Shown: positions 36,363-47,117 of the stretch, piece after piece | Numbering within the stretch: the stretch's first letter is position 1 | Layout: the number at the start of each line of letters is the position of its first letter | Source of the DNA: Gentiana macrophylla | Taxonomy: Eukaryota; Streptophyta; Magnoliopsida; Gentianales; Gentianaceae | Reading direction: 5' to 3' | Length of the DNA stretch: 64,000 nt | Assembly (NCBI GenBank): GCA_026214975.1 | Contig: CM047808.1 | Location: forward strand, 57,624,583-57,688,582 | Translations under genes and position numbers: made by a program | Notes under the pieces: generated by a model | Seen by the model: only the letters and a program-made list of their open reading frames with translations | What the model was told of the DNA's origin: nothing | Databases searched by the model: none

Positions 36363-38807
36363 ATGGCCACTTGAAAAAAATCAAAACAAGAAAGATTAAT
36401 AACAAAGTTAGATGAACTGACATTCAAATGTATGAAGCTATGTGTCAAAACACTCATAGCAAAGTCGGATATGTGATAAAATCGAGAAACAACCAGGCTT
36501 GAGAAACATCCTGGAAGTTAAGTTCAAAGAAGAACGTGATGTAGAAGAATTTTGAAATTTTGGCAAACTATGCGTTTGGTACGAGACTCTCTCGATGACC
36601 AAAGTTCATGGAGATCGCATTGTTCTCAATGAAAGCGCCATAAGGACACTCTTTGGCTTCACAAATTCAATCAGAATAACAACAGATTGGACTACTCTAC
36701 CATTGAAAAGAGAAGCTTTTCTTGAGCAACTTACTTTTCTACTAAACCAATCGAACCTGGTATTCATGTAGACAAAATCAAGCTGCATCGGACACCTCAA
36801 AGAGATGGCTCAAAGAAACATGTCATTGGTAAATCAAAAGGCATCAAGATAATCGTCGAGGAAAATATTTATCTCATGAATATAATCTGGATGAAATAGA
36901 ATTCAATTGGGCAAGTTATGTTGTCAATCGCTTCAAGAGACAACATTTAGCCAATTGAATTAAAGGTAAAAAGGGATCAAACCGAAGGTCAAGTAATCAT
37001 TGATAGATTCCGATCAAGAAGACACTCGAGTGGAATCATTCGCTTTTACTTAGAAAGACTCAAGGAAGGGAAGCGATAAGGCAAATCGTTGTTACAAAGG
37101 AAATCGCAGAACAACTTCCCAACCTGGCAAAGTCAAGAACGTGTCTCACCGGAAGTCAGACACAAAGGGACTAAGCGAAAAGTCGAATCGCCAGAGTAAA
37201 GATCGCCAGTAAGATGCTTGTACCCATAAATCTCAAGAGAAAAGCACCAACCGAGGGGAACAACAACAACAACAACAACAACAAATCGACAAATCAAGTG
37301 ATACAACAAAATATCACTACAGACCATACTTCTCGCCATAACATCAATCAGTTCAAAGAATCGAAGAATAGCTTTTGAAGTCGATAGAATCATCAAGTTA
37401 ATGAAGATGAAGCTTCAATCAGAAGGCTCTCGTGATGTCAGTCTACAGACTGAAGAGAAACTACTCTTGGAGAAATTGAAAGTTAGAGATCTATATGCTC
37501 TGTTTCCTATTTCAGAATTTCTTGAAAATCGCTTTCAAAAGATTTACTTGAACTAGCAAAAGAAGAGAATCACCACATCATCCAAAGATACTTCAAAGAA
37601 GAAAGATGATGATAAAGATGGTGAATCAAGAAAAGAAGTCGATGACACTACGCTTTGCAAACGAAACTCAACCTCAATCTCTAGCAACGCAAATCTGCAC
37701 CTCGCAGCAGAAGGATTTCCAATTGAGATCGGATAACCGACAATCGTAAAGCAAATTGATGGAATCGCTAATCAACAACTGATGATTATTGAAGATAATA
37801 CTCAGTTTAAGGATCCAATAGAAGATACTTATGATCCTTCTGACATCCTCACAAAGGATGAATGGGAAAAAGTTCATGAAAATTTGAAGATCGTGCTTAG
37901 TAACAAGGATGCACAAAATGATCTTCTATCAAATATCTCTGGATATCTCGACTACAGAACTAAAACAGATGTTTTAGTTCATGCAAGACTAGAGATGATC
38001 CACAATTCAAGTTCAAGTTATGCTACAGAAATTGTGTTACTTAAACAAAAACTTGAAGACTCAACCTCAGTAGATAAGGAAACACATGCACAAGCTCACT
38101 GTCATATGAATCAGCATATCTACGGGTTAGAAACTCAGCTTAAGGAAGTACTTGCTTCTCAAATGATGATCTCAAGAGATCAAAAGCAACCCATGCCCTG
38201 GTAGATCAGTTGTATGATGCCAAAAAAAGGGGAAGCTGAAGAGGAAAAGCTGAAGTTACTTAAAGAGATGAAGCGACTAGAAGAAGAATTGCAAAGATAT
38301 AAATCAGATCCAAAGTTCTTAAGGAAAGAACTAACTGACGAGCAGCTCATTGCAAAATACAGTCAACCTGGAGATAGAAGAGTTACTCTAACAAAGGATC
38401 TATGGAAGAAGTTTAACAACGACCACAATCCTATTAAAGCCAAGTACAAGGACAGGACAACTGATGAATCCTTGAACTACTTTTTATCTGATTTATTCTC
38501 AAAGCGGAAAATGGCACTGTATAAGAAGAATCAGAGGATTGATGATAAACTGAAGATTAAAGACAAGACTGAACAAATGAAAGCAGATGTAGCAGAATTT
38601 GAAAATTACGACTTGAAAGAATCAGACTTGCCAAAGCTATTTCAATGGAGAAGATGGAAAGAAGGTAGTCAAGTTGACTACAACAAGACCTTTTCAAAGA
38701 TAGACTCCAAGCTTGAAGATGATTTTCGTATGTATGACAAGGCAAGAAAATTTGATTCAGTCATGCAAAAAGTACAAAAGAGAACTTATCTAGTTACACT
38801 ATTTTGA
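36363..38807 (+). pseudogene. B1 third ORF remnant
   Basis: MAT followed by a stop at 36363 matches the position of the family A third-ORF start. The N-terminal half is shredded, but an island resembling A1's domain remains near 36888 (LDEIEFNWASYVVNRFK). Downstream frames are open: 37782-38204 (EDTYDPSDILTKDEWEKVHEN, ending in a Gln/Leu-rich helical stretch) and 38214-38807. The latter is charged and coiled-coil-like (EEEKLKLLKEMKRLEEELQR), followed by FQWRRWKEGSQVDYNKTFSK, which sits where A1 has YWEWKFPEIDWKDMKE. The C-terminal part is thus better preserved than the N-terminal part. Confidence 0.65.
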
Positions 38808-38925
38808 ACAAAAATGTAACTATTCCAGTTTTTGCTCATTCTAATGAAATCATGTTTCCAGTTTTGCATTGTTTTACATTGTTTTGATCTTTAAGCTTTT
38901 CTTTTAGGGAGAGTTTTGGCATCAT

Positions 38926-38940
38926 CAAAAAGGGGGAAAT
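38926..38940 (+). other. Polypurine tract of B1
   Basis: 'aaaaagggggaaat' directly abuts the 3' LTR and is the same as in A1 (42982-42995). It primes plus-strand DNA synthesis. The 125 bp before it after the ORF hold nothing else I can name. Confidence 0.75.
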
Positions 38941-40679
38941 TTTTGGAAATAAAATTTATGTTTTGATGATAATTCATCATATTTATTCAAAGTATTATCT
39001 TAACCCCATTGATGAAGTGCTGAAGCCAGCTGTTATACTGAAAAGCTAAAAGATATCTAGAACTGAATTTATAGGTTTTACTAGAGTCTGATATTTGTAT
39101 AAGTTACATCAGAAAAGCACTGTAACAGTTAGTGTGTCGTAAAACTGAAAAACTGGAAGTCATCTAGAAAACTGGAAATCACTAAGATAGATAAACTGAC
39201 TCAGAACACACCCGTATCAAACTGAAAAATATAAGTTCGCTGAGGGACACAGACTCAGTTGGCTTATATAGAAGATAGAAGAACTGAGGGTCACAAACTC
39301 AGTTACAGAAGATTGAAGAACTGAGGGTTCAAACTCAGTTATGAAGACTAAGTCGAGACTGTAAAGTTGGACTTCAGGCAAGATTGTGGTGACCTGAACT
39401 GACTTTATAGATCTTGTATGAAGACCTAAGAATCATAAGGACAATGAGTTCTTAGATGATAATGAGTCATGGTGTACTCTGATTAAGTCAATTATACTCA
39501 AATGAAAACCGAGTATCTTGATATTTGAAAAAGAGTAAAATCTCAGTTAATGCTCCAAGTCAGTCAAGAAACTGACAAGAAACATTCTCAGTATAAAAAT
39601 GATAAGGAAACTCAGTTTTATATGTCAGCCATCCAACAAACTGATCGTACAGTCGAACGTTATAAAGGAAGCAATTTTATTGAATGAAATACTGACACTG
39701 CAGAACGGTCAGAAAATATAGCCGTTACAAGAGAAACGTTGATACAATTCGAATTGAAGCCAGATGAACGTTGGACTTCACACTATAAATAGAGGACTTT
39801 GCACCTAGGATTAAATGTACAAGAATACAGAGATTTAACAAGAATTAACGTGTGCATAAATCATTCGAATTGCTATCATCTTTTGCGCTATAACAAGATC
39901 ATATCTAGAAATTCTTCAAGTGTTCAAGCTACACAGATTTTATCAAGAATCAGACACTTTGAGGAACCACAAACAAGAATCAATTTATTGATTCTCAGCC
40001 CAACTTTCATTTACATCAAAGGTTTTAGACTGTGAAGCAAACCAGGAAGGTTTCGCCAAGGGCAATTGACACAAGCAATGGTAGATCGTGTTTGTGGTGG
40101 TAGTGGTGAAGAGGCAATTCAACCCTATGAGGACCAAGTGTTCAAACAATTGAAGAGCAACAATTCTACCTGTTTACTACAACTGCTTAGATAGTGACTG
40201 CTAGGATTAGCCAATGACTATTGTTTAGGACTTTTTGTAACAATTCACCTCAAGAAGTTCTAGTGGAATTTTCCTCCGCACCACAGGGGAAGAGAGGACG
40301 TAGAGGATTACACCACCTGGAACCTCTATAATATTTGCCTTATTTTCTTTACGCATTCATTTATTTATTCAGCATTTACTTACAGCATTTTGATAATTGA
40401 TTGTTATACACTTCACTGTTCACAAACTGACATACATCAAAATTCAGTTTACTACACTCAGCTTTTACAGAGAATAACAAGATCAAGAAAAAGGCTAAAA
40501 CTTTATCCGCTGCCGGTTGACTCGGTTTTAAGCTTTAGTCAGTTTGACTTAAACCCAGCTTAGTCAGTTTAAATCCACACAAGTTTAACTGAACCTTAAT
40601 TTGTTTTAAATCCAGTTTTTGGGACAAGTTTATTCACCACCCTCTCTAAACTTGTGTTAGCCTTTACAAGGGACCAATA
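38941..40679 (+). repeat. B1 3' LTR
   Basis: 1739 bp from TTTTGGAAAT to ..GGGACCAATA. Both termini have changed: TG to TT at the start (the remnant at the left end still has TGTTGGAAAT) and CA to TA at the end. Contains a TATAAATAG box (39784-39792) and several 'gaactgagggt..caaactcagtt' repeats near 39240-39340. Terminal changes of this kind would block integrase if carried in a new copy. Confidence 0.88.
39784..39792 (+). promoter_or_regulatory. TATA box of B1 LTR
   Basis: TATAAATAG followed by 'aggacttt', the same form as in A1's 3' LTR. Confidence 0.65.
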
Positions 40680-40684
40680 GTGAG

Positions 40685-42849
40685 AATGCTCAACCTCCAC
40701 ATAAGGAGACTGAAAGTGATGCTGGAGATAACGATAAAGAAACCCCAGAAGAACCTGCACAAATGTCTGTAAATGACATTGATGATAGAATTGCAGAATA
40801 TCTTCAATGGAAGGAAGGGGATTCTAGAACTCGACTTCAAGACTCCGAAAGCATGCTTTCTGAGGAAGCCTGGTTTTTTAATTTTCTAGGAATCACAACC
40901 CTAGTTGGTGTCCTTGATGAATCTCCACTCTAGGACATGGTTGATGCAGCAAAGGAAAAACTGCCACAGATCCTTGACCAAAACAGTGATGACTCGGAAG
41001 ACAGCGAAGATGATCAGGACAATACTGATCAGGACGGTGATGATCATGATGACAATGATGATGATCCCACTGCTGATGATGGTGATAAACAAGGAGAAGA
41101 GGATATCCCTACACCAGATGCAATTGATGATAACACTCTCCTAAGTTCGTTTCTACAACCACAAAGTCCAGCAAAGTCAATACCAGCCGAGATAACCTCA
41201 CCAACATCACAAACTATGCCAGCTTACAACACTGAGCAAATTCCACAAACTCCTGTGGATACTACTACTCAGCCGACAGCAGTATTAGACACTGGCTCAG
41301 CTGCTGTCACTCCAGTCAAGGAAATCCCCATCACGGAGCAAGGGGGAATAGCAGCCCAAGTTACACCAGCATACATATCCACCCAAATACTTGAAGATTT
41401 AGAAGTCGATGCAGATGTTACTCAACATCAAGAAAGAGGACATCAAACAGAGCCAGAACCAGATGACATCCGACACAAACTCTCTCAGCTGGCCACTGGC
41501 ATCTTCAATCAGACTTTTGAAAAAGTAGCAGATCTGCTGGCTGAAGAATTGGAGCAGCAAGCCATGCACCTCAGATCCATGACTTCAGCATTCAATGACA
41601 AAAGTTACTCCATTGAACGAAAATTTCAAGCCATTGCTGAATATATTGATGCACAGAACATTGTTGTGCAACGCCAAGGAGATCTGATGAGACAGCTCAA
41701 CATCAACATCACAAACAACCTTGCGGGTCTTAGACAACACACCTCTCGGGAAAATGACTCTATGGCAGTGGCATTTGGCATAAGATTCCGCAGTGTCACT
41801 GAGAAACTGACTGATCATGACAATAGATTCACATCCATTGAGTCAAAATTGGACTCTCTGATTGGCACAGCAGAGGCCACAAATAGCATCTTACTCCAGC
41901 AAAGGGATGATGCCGCCAAAAGGGGGAAAGTAAAGATAAGCCTGAAGGTTCAACGATTAGACCCCCAAACTTCACTGAAGAACAGCTGAGGGCAAGGGAT
42001 AGAGAAATCAGGATCAGAAATGAGGCGGAAGAGCAGCAAAGGATGGCTAGAGAAGAAAGAGAAAAGGCCCTAAATGAACCCGGTATTGGATTTCCTCACC
42101 CTTTACAAAGAAGGGATCATGATAGAGATAGATCAGGTGGACAGCAAAGACCTGGACAACAAAGACCTGGATCTAGTCAACAAAGAAGGTCAGCAAAAGA
42201 TCACAGATATAGCACTAGCAGAGAGAAAAGAAGCTTCCCTACTCACAGAAACAGGCAAGAGTATGAAGCTGAAATCCTAGATCATGTGAGAGAATTTTTC
42301 AGAGTCTATGAAGGACTATATCCAAATCAAACACAAGATGAAGCTTGGGCAGACTGGCTAAGCTACCAGGATGAACAGATGAGAGTTGACATGGCCAAAA
42401 TATACAATAACATTAAAAGACAACATGCCTCCCTCCAGCAAAGTGGTGTAACCAGTAGACCAAGTTCAGCCATACCACTTTCTGCAAATGGACCAGAAGA
42501 CTTGCCAATTGAGCAACAAGAAGACTTCAACTATATGGCAAAATCCTTCAGTCCTATGGGAAAAATGAACAAACAAGATCAATGGGGCCTGTACAAAAAT
42601 CTCAAGTTTGCTGAGTCACACATTGCAGAAGCTAGGGAGAGATTTGAGAAGTACTTTGGAGAGCCCAGGGCAAATGAAACTATGCCTGACTTTAACAGAC
42701 TCTTTGCCAAGAGAATATTCCAAGGAGTATCTGAATACACTGCTATGGCATATTGGGAGTGGAAGTTTCCTGAGATTGATTGGAAAGACATGAAAGAAGT
42801 CCAAACCACAAAGTTCAAAAGGTACAAGGCTGAATTAAGCAAAATGTAG
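40685..42849 (+). pseudogene. A1 third ORF, C-terminal half
   Basis: Resumes after B1 with SENAQPPHKETESDAGDN. One TAG at 40931 interrupts the frame, then it is open from 40937 to 41989. It shows a dense Asp/Glu tract (about 40980-41100), a Pro/Thr/Gln-rich low-complexity region and a helical coiled-coil segment (FEKVADLLAEELEQQAMHLR.. TEKLTDHDNRFTSIESKLDS). A single frameshift near 41930 moves to 42043-42849. That frame has a basic Arg/Gln-rich patch (GQQRPGQQRPGSSQQRR), then a conserved-looking domain with DHVREFFRVYEG, DEAWADWLSYQDEQ and YWEWKFPEIDWKDMKE before TAG. With the other half, the ORF would be over 1000 codons with only about three breaks. No membrane segment is evident to me, so an envelope role is not supported. 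Confidence 0.7.
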
Positions 42850-42981
42850 TTGTAACACCTGAATAAATTTTGAACTTGTTGCCCTTAAAAGGATGAATAA
42901 AATTGTTGAGTTTTATTCTGTTAATTATTATGAAAATTTTGTCTTACTTATGTTCAGGCTTATGAGGGTTTTGGCATCATC

Positions 42982-42995
42982 AAAAAGGGGGAAAT
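42982..42995 (+). other. Polypurine tract of A1
   Basis: 'aaaaagggggaaat' immediately before the TGTTAGGAAC start of the 3' LTR. Confidence 0.85.
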
Positions 42996-44383
42996 TGTTA
43001 GGAACATTTTATTATGTTTTGATGATGGCCATACTAGATGTTATAGCAAGCCTGAAATAAGTTAGAACACTCAGTATAGTCTTTACTTAGAGTCTGACAT
43101 GTTGTATAAGTTGAGTCAGACAAGTATTGTACTAGTTGGTAGGACAGCAAAGCAAGAACATATTTTCAGCAGAGTAAAGCCAGCCAAATGCCAGGCGAAA
43201 AGCAATGAAGGTATTAAAGTCTGACTTATAACCAAGGATGTCTGTGATGACCTTGGATAAGTCTAAGTTATGTTTCAAGTGATGAAACTTAATGTTTAAA
43301 TATGGTGTACACTGATCTCACACAAATCAAAGATCAGTGAAGTACAAGGATTCTCCTTTGAACTGAAAGAATGAAGGAAACAGTGGATCGTCAAAGTAAA
43401 CTGACTCTCGGCTGAGTGAAGACAAAACAGTGAAGAAAGATCTAAATGGCAAAGTCAGATGGATCACTTGACCGTTCAGAGAACGGCTAAGTAAACCTTA
43501 CTGAATCATATTTTTAAATATGATGAAGATTCATAGGATCATGCATTAAATGCACAATCAATAGAGGATCAATCAAGGACGGATTTTCTGATAAATATTT
43601 GAAGAAAAATCTGATCACTGAAATCAAGGAGAATATAATTAAGGGGGAATCAGGAATTATTCCCCTCATTAAAATAGCCAACGGACGGGAATTCAAATCA
43701 AATATTCAAGGATATAAATAGAGGACATTGACAAAAAAAAAAATAAGAAGCAAGAACGAAAAATCTGAGCAGAAGCACTGTCAAAGTAAAAAGTCTTCTA
43801 TCTGTGCTAAAGAGAAATATCTAGTGATCAACTCAAAACTGGGAGCTTCAATTCAAACATAAAGCATTGAGATTGATCAACAAGTTTCTGAATCCAATTC
43901 ACATCAATCAAGCAACTAAATCAGAGCCATCTGAGAAGGAGTTGTGTCTGTGATAGCTGTTGAAGGATTTGATCCCAATGAAAGCAAAGGAAAGAGACTC
44001 AATCATCAAATCAATTGCCAAGGAGTGATAGTCTTGTAGATTGTGAAGCTTGGGAAGTCAAGGACAATCATACTATTGTATTTGTGAAAACAATAGTGAA
44101 TTCCTCCAATCATCACAGGAGAATAGTGGATTAAGGGATTACACCACCCTGAACCACTATAAGCCTTGTGTCAATTTACTTTCTGCAATTTACCTTACTG
44201 CATTTATTTAATTGCATATATTATATCATATACTTGTGATTGCTTAACCTACTTTGAAATAACTTAGTAAGAAGGGACTTATCTGCTGCCCAAAAGCTTT
44301 TAAGTGCAAGAAAAGTTTTTGAAACTCCACTATAGTCATTCACCCCCTCCGACTATAGTTTTACCTTCTCTCTGGGACCAACA
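42996..44383 (+). repeat. A1 3' LTR
   Basis: 1388 bp from TGTTAGGAAC to ..GGGACCAACA. Matches the 5' LTR along its whole length. It retains a better TATA box (TATAAATAG, 43713-43721) and a shorter C run near the end. Confidence 0.92.
43713..43721 (+). promoter_or_regulatory. TATA box of A1 3' LTR
   Basis: TATAAATAG, then 'aggacattgac'. The 5' LTR copy has AATAAATAG. Confidence 0.65.
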
Positions 44384-44739
44384 GGCAGTGATATAAGGAA
44401 AGAAATTTTGGATTTTAATCTTTGTATATCACATAAGTTTGATTTCTGTTTTTAGATTCGTTGGAACAAATGGATTCACTTTCACATCGATTACATAGTT
44501 GCCTTATAGAAAGTGAATATGACATTTGTATACGATTCCGAGACTCGGACTTTTGTTTGATAAAGTCATAACCGCTAAGTAATGCTGGAAAGGTATATGT
44601 AACATGTCATATACTATTTAGACAAATGGTTTCAGCATCTATTAATTAGAGCATATATCCTAAAGATAAGATCTGACGACTGGATAAGGGTGATTCTTAT
44701 TCCATCCTAAGACACTATCTCAAAGGAAAAATGACTAAG

Positions 44740-46990
44740 TAACATTTCAATTAGGAAAAGGTAATAGAGCTGAAGAAGTATCACAACTTGTTCAAATAAT
44801 AGACATTTTGTTTAATGACTACTCGAAACGCCGGTTAGTTTATCTAAATATTTGGAGGAATCTCTGATATTACTAGAGAAAAGAGTATTCCATGCGTAGA
44901 TATAGGCTATAGCATAGTATTTGGAATTGATGCTCGGCCTACCTCCGAGTGAGACGATTTCACTGAAAGGATAAACAATGGATTGCCTTATATAGTTATT
45001 GATATGATACAGTACACTACTTAACGTAATTAAGATGTTGATTGCAAAATAGCGGTTCACATTATCATGTAAAACCGAGAAGTGTACCTTAGAAGACACT
45101 TATGAATTTATGGATGATGAGAGAAGAACATTTACTCCACTTCCGCAGATAAAGGCGTTTAGCATTATTGCTTGAAGGTAGGACTGGAGATTCGGCATAC
45201 ACGTTCAGATGAGACTGTTCGTGGAATATCTTAATACAATAAGTGAAGGTTGGTTATAAGATTCTGAAGATCGGATAATGATGGTTGTGTTGTCACAGCT
45301 TTTCTGAAAGAATGTTTGAATAACAACCTTGGACCTTGAAGTAATGTTACTCAAAGAGTTACTATCTGATTTAATCAGACCACATCCAACATTGGTTGTT
45401 GGGTGTTACGGTGATAAATACTACTGAACCAGATCAAATGTCAATCCACCCAAATGCAGTGGAGTATGGTTTATCCATTGACTCACGGTGATTATGCAGA
45501 CTTTACAGTCTACTGGGGGTGATTGATAACCTATGGTCTTTTGGAAGGCCTGTATAGGATTCTGATAAAAGGATGTTGGTTTAAAGCCATAAACCTGTAA
45601 ATGGACTTTTGGTACTCTAGTTCTGTTCACAATCTTGTAGAACCACCAGAGTGTCTCAGGCCTAGTGAGAGTAATTGGATCTACGTGATGAAGAGTTGAA
45701 TGAATGGGAAAGTTTATTTTTCAAGGAAAAGCCAAGTGGTCTAGGGGTAATTCCCTAAGAAGTAGATAGTTTAATAGGGGTGACGCCCTGAAACTTTCCC
45801 ACCAGTCAGCCTTGATTGACTCTATGGAAAGCAGAAAGAATAACAGGGGTGATGCCCTGAAACTTTTTTGCCGTACAATGGAGCTTAGATTCATTCAGAA
45901 CGGAAGGGTTTAGCTTAAAGCCAATGATAGATTGACTGCCTATGCTTATATCCATCGGTGGATTAAAGCAAACCTCTAGGTCATTAAAAGCCACATGTTT
46001 GAAATATGGGGGCTTGGCCATAATATTCATGAGTCTTTTGTAGACTAGAGAATCAATATTGATAAAGAGTAGACGTTAGTGTTAATGACAAAGGTATCAC
46101 TGCAACAGTTGAGAACAACATGAGTGTCTTATCTGAAGTCAAGAACTGATGAGCCAAAGCTTCTCTGAATAAGTGGACTATATTCTTAGAATTTGATTCG
46201 GTCGAATTCATGAGAACAAGTTCTATGGCAGTATCCCATTCATCTTACTGTTAAGATGATGATGCATTTTCGAATGTTAGATTCAACGAGAGGTTTCCTA
46301 CCCAACCCCTCATGGAATAATTCTCTTAAATCTTCGGATATAGAGAAAATGGGATATATTCTCTTTTCGATAGAGAAAGTTAGGTTATTAAAAGTCAACA
46401 ACAGTCGAATCAAGGATTCGGACATTGAGTAGCACTATAGTGCATCCTTAAGTACCTTTGGAGAACGAGGAGTAATATGCGTCTATATTTAGGTGCATAC
46501 CTGAGTATTGTTAACTTCACTGATTCTGACTTTCATTCAGATTAAGGATGATCGTTAATTGATCTCGGGCTCAGTGTTATCTCATAGTGATGGAGCTATA
46601 GTCTGGAGCAATCCAGCACTGCCAGTTTGACTCTATTAGTCGCACATAGAAGCTTTCGGAGCAGCTAAAGAGGCGGTGTTCGTAGCTCCTGGTATTTGAC
46701 ATCAAAAAAGAAGTGACATGAGAAATTCTTTGTTGGATCAAAAGTTATTCCAGGTCTCGATGAGCCTTCGTAGTAACGAGAGGTCAAAAGCATTTTCAGA
46801 GAGAGTATCACCGGATCAGACAGACCGTGCAGAGGGGCGACGTTTAGGTCCTAAAGATCGCCTCAAAACCGACAACCTGCTGATCAATTTAACCAAGTCG
46901 CGTTGCATCTACTGTCCCTGATAAGCACTTGGCGGGTATGAATTTGGGAGATATGTCTCATCTGCTTTAGAGCAAGTGGGAGAATGTTGT
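44740..46990 (+). pseudogene. L3 pol remnant
   Basis: Heavily broken copia pol. Best islands: FRMLDSTRGFLPNPS near 46270 (copia 'F.M.DS.RGFLP', RT-RNase H junction), EAFGAAKEAVF near 46647 (RNase H) and RGQKHFQREYHRIRQT near 46782 (RNase H end), followed by a 'GDMSH' tail near 46950. A short disruption near 46690-46720 breaks RNase H, where L2 is continuous. Confidence 0.6.
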
Positions 46991-47117
46991 AGATAGATAG
47001 AATAAGGGTGTGGTTCTCTAAAAACTATTGTTCCTTGTCTTTACGGGCAAGTGGGAGATTAGTGGATGTAGTGCCCGAAAGACAATTGCTGCTTTTATAA
47101 ACGGGCAAGTGGGAGAT
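46973..47117 (+). repeat. Triplicated polypurine tract with LTR-start echo
   Basis: 'gcaagtgggaga' occurs near 46974, 47047 and 47105. The second copy is followed by 'ttagtggatgtagtgcccgaaagacaatt', a 25-30 bp imitation of the LTR start. The third abuts the real LTR. L2 has the same arrangement at about 9710, 9787 and 9845. Confidence 0.7.

Larger units (their letters stand above)
32177..40679 (+). mobile_element. B1, SIRE-like copia element lacking its 5' LTR
   Basis: Flanked by a perfect 5-bp duplication GTGAG at 32172-32176 and 40680-40684, splitting A1's third ORF. The left end retains only TGTTGGAAAT, the first ten bases of the LTR, before jumping to the gag-pol linker. A deletion therefore removed almost all of the 5' LTR, the primer site and gag after insertion. 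The right end is a complete 1739-bp LTR. Internal order: pol remnant, spacer, third-ORF remnant, polypurine tract. Confidence 0.88.
23868..44383 (+). mobile_element. A1, SIRE-like Ty1/copia element carrying B1
   Basis: Bounded by matched LTRs and flanked by GGCAT (23863-23867) and GGCAG (44384-44388), a 5-bp duplication with one change. The undisturbed L1 sequence at 2813-2822 supports this reading of the site. Gross length is 20.5 kb, or about 12.0 kb without B1. Order: LTR, tRNA-Met primer site, gag, protease, integrase, RT, RNase H, spacer, long third ORF, polypurine tract, LTR. That order and the AAAAAGGGGGAAAT tract fit the SIRE/Maximus lineage; the lineage call is inference from layout. 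All ORFs have some breaks. Confidence 0.9.
44389..47117 (+). mobile_element. L3 internal region, 3' half
   Basis: Continues the line 'tgatataagga' that in L1 is unbroken at about 2818. Parallels L1 2820-5540 and L2 7394-9857, including 'gtagaaccacc..gtctcaggcc' (45640) and 'gggtgatgccctgaaactttt' (45850). Ends with three polypurine tracts. Confidence 0.75.
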
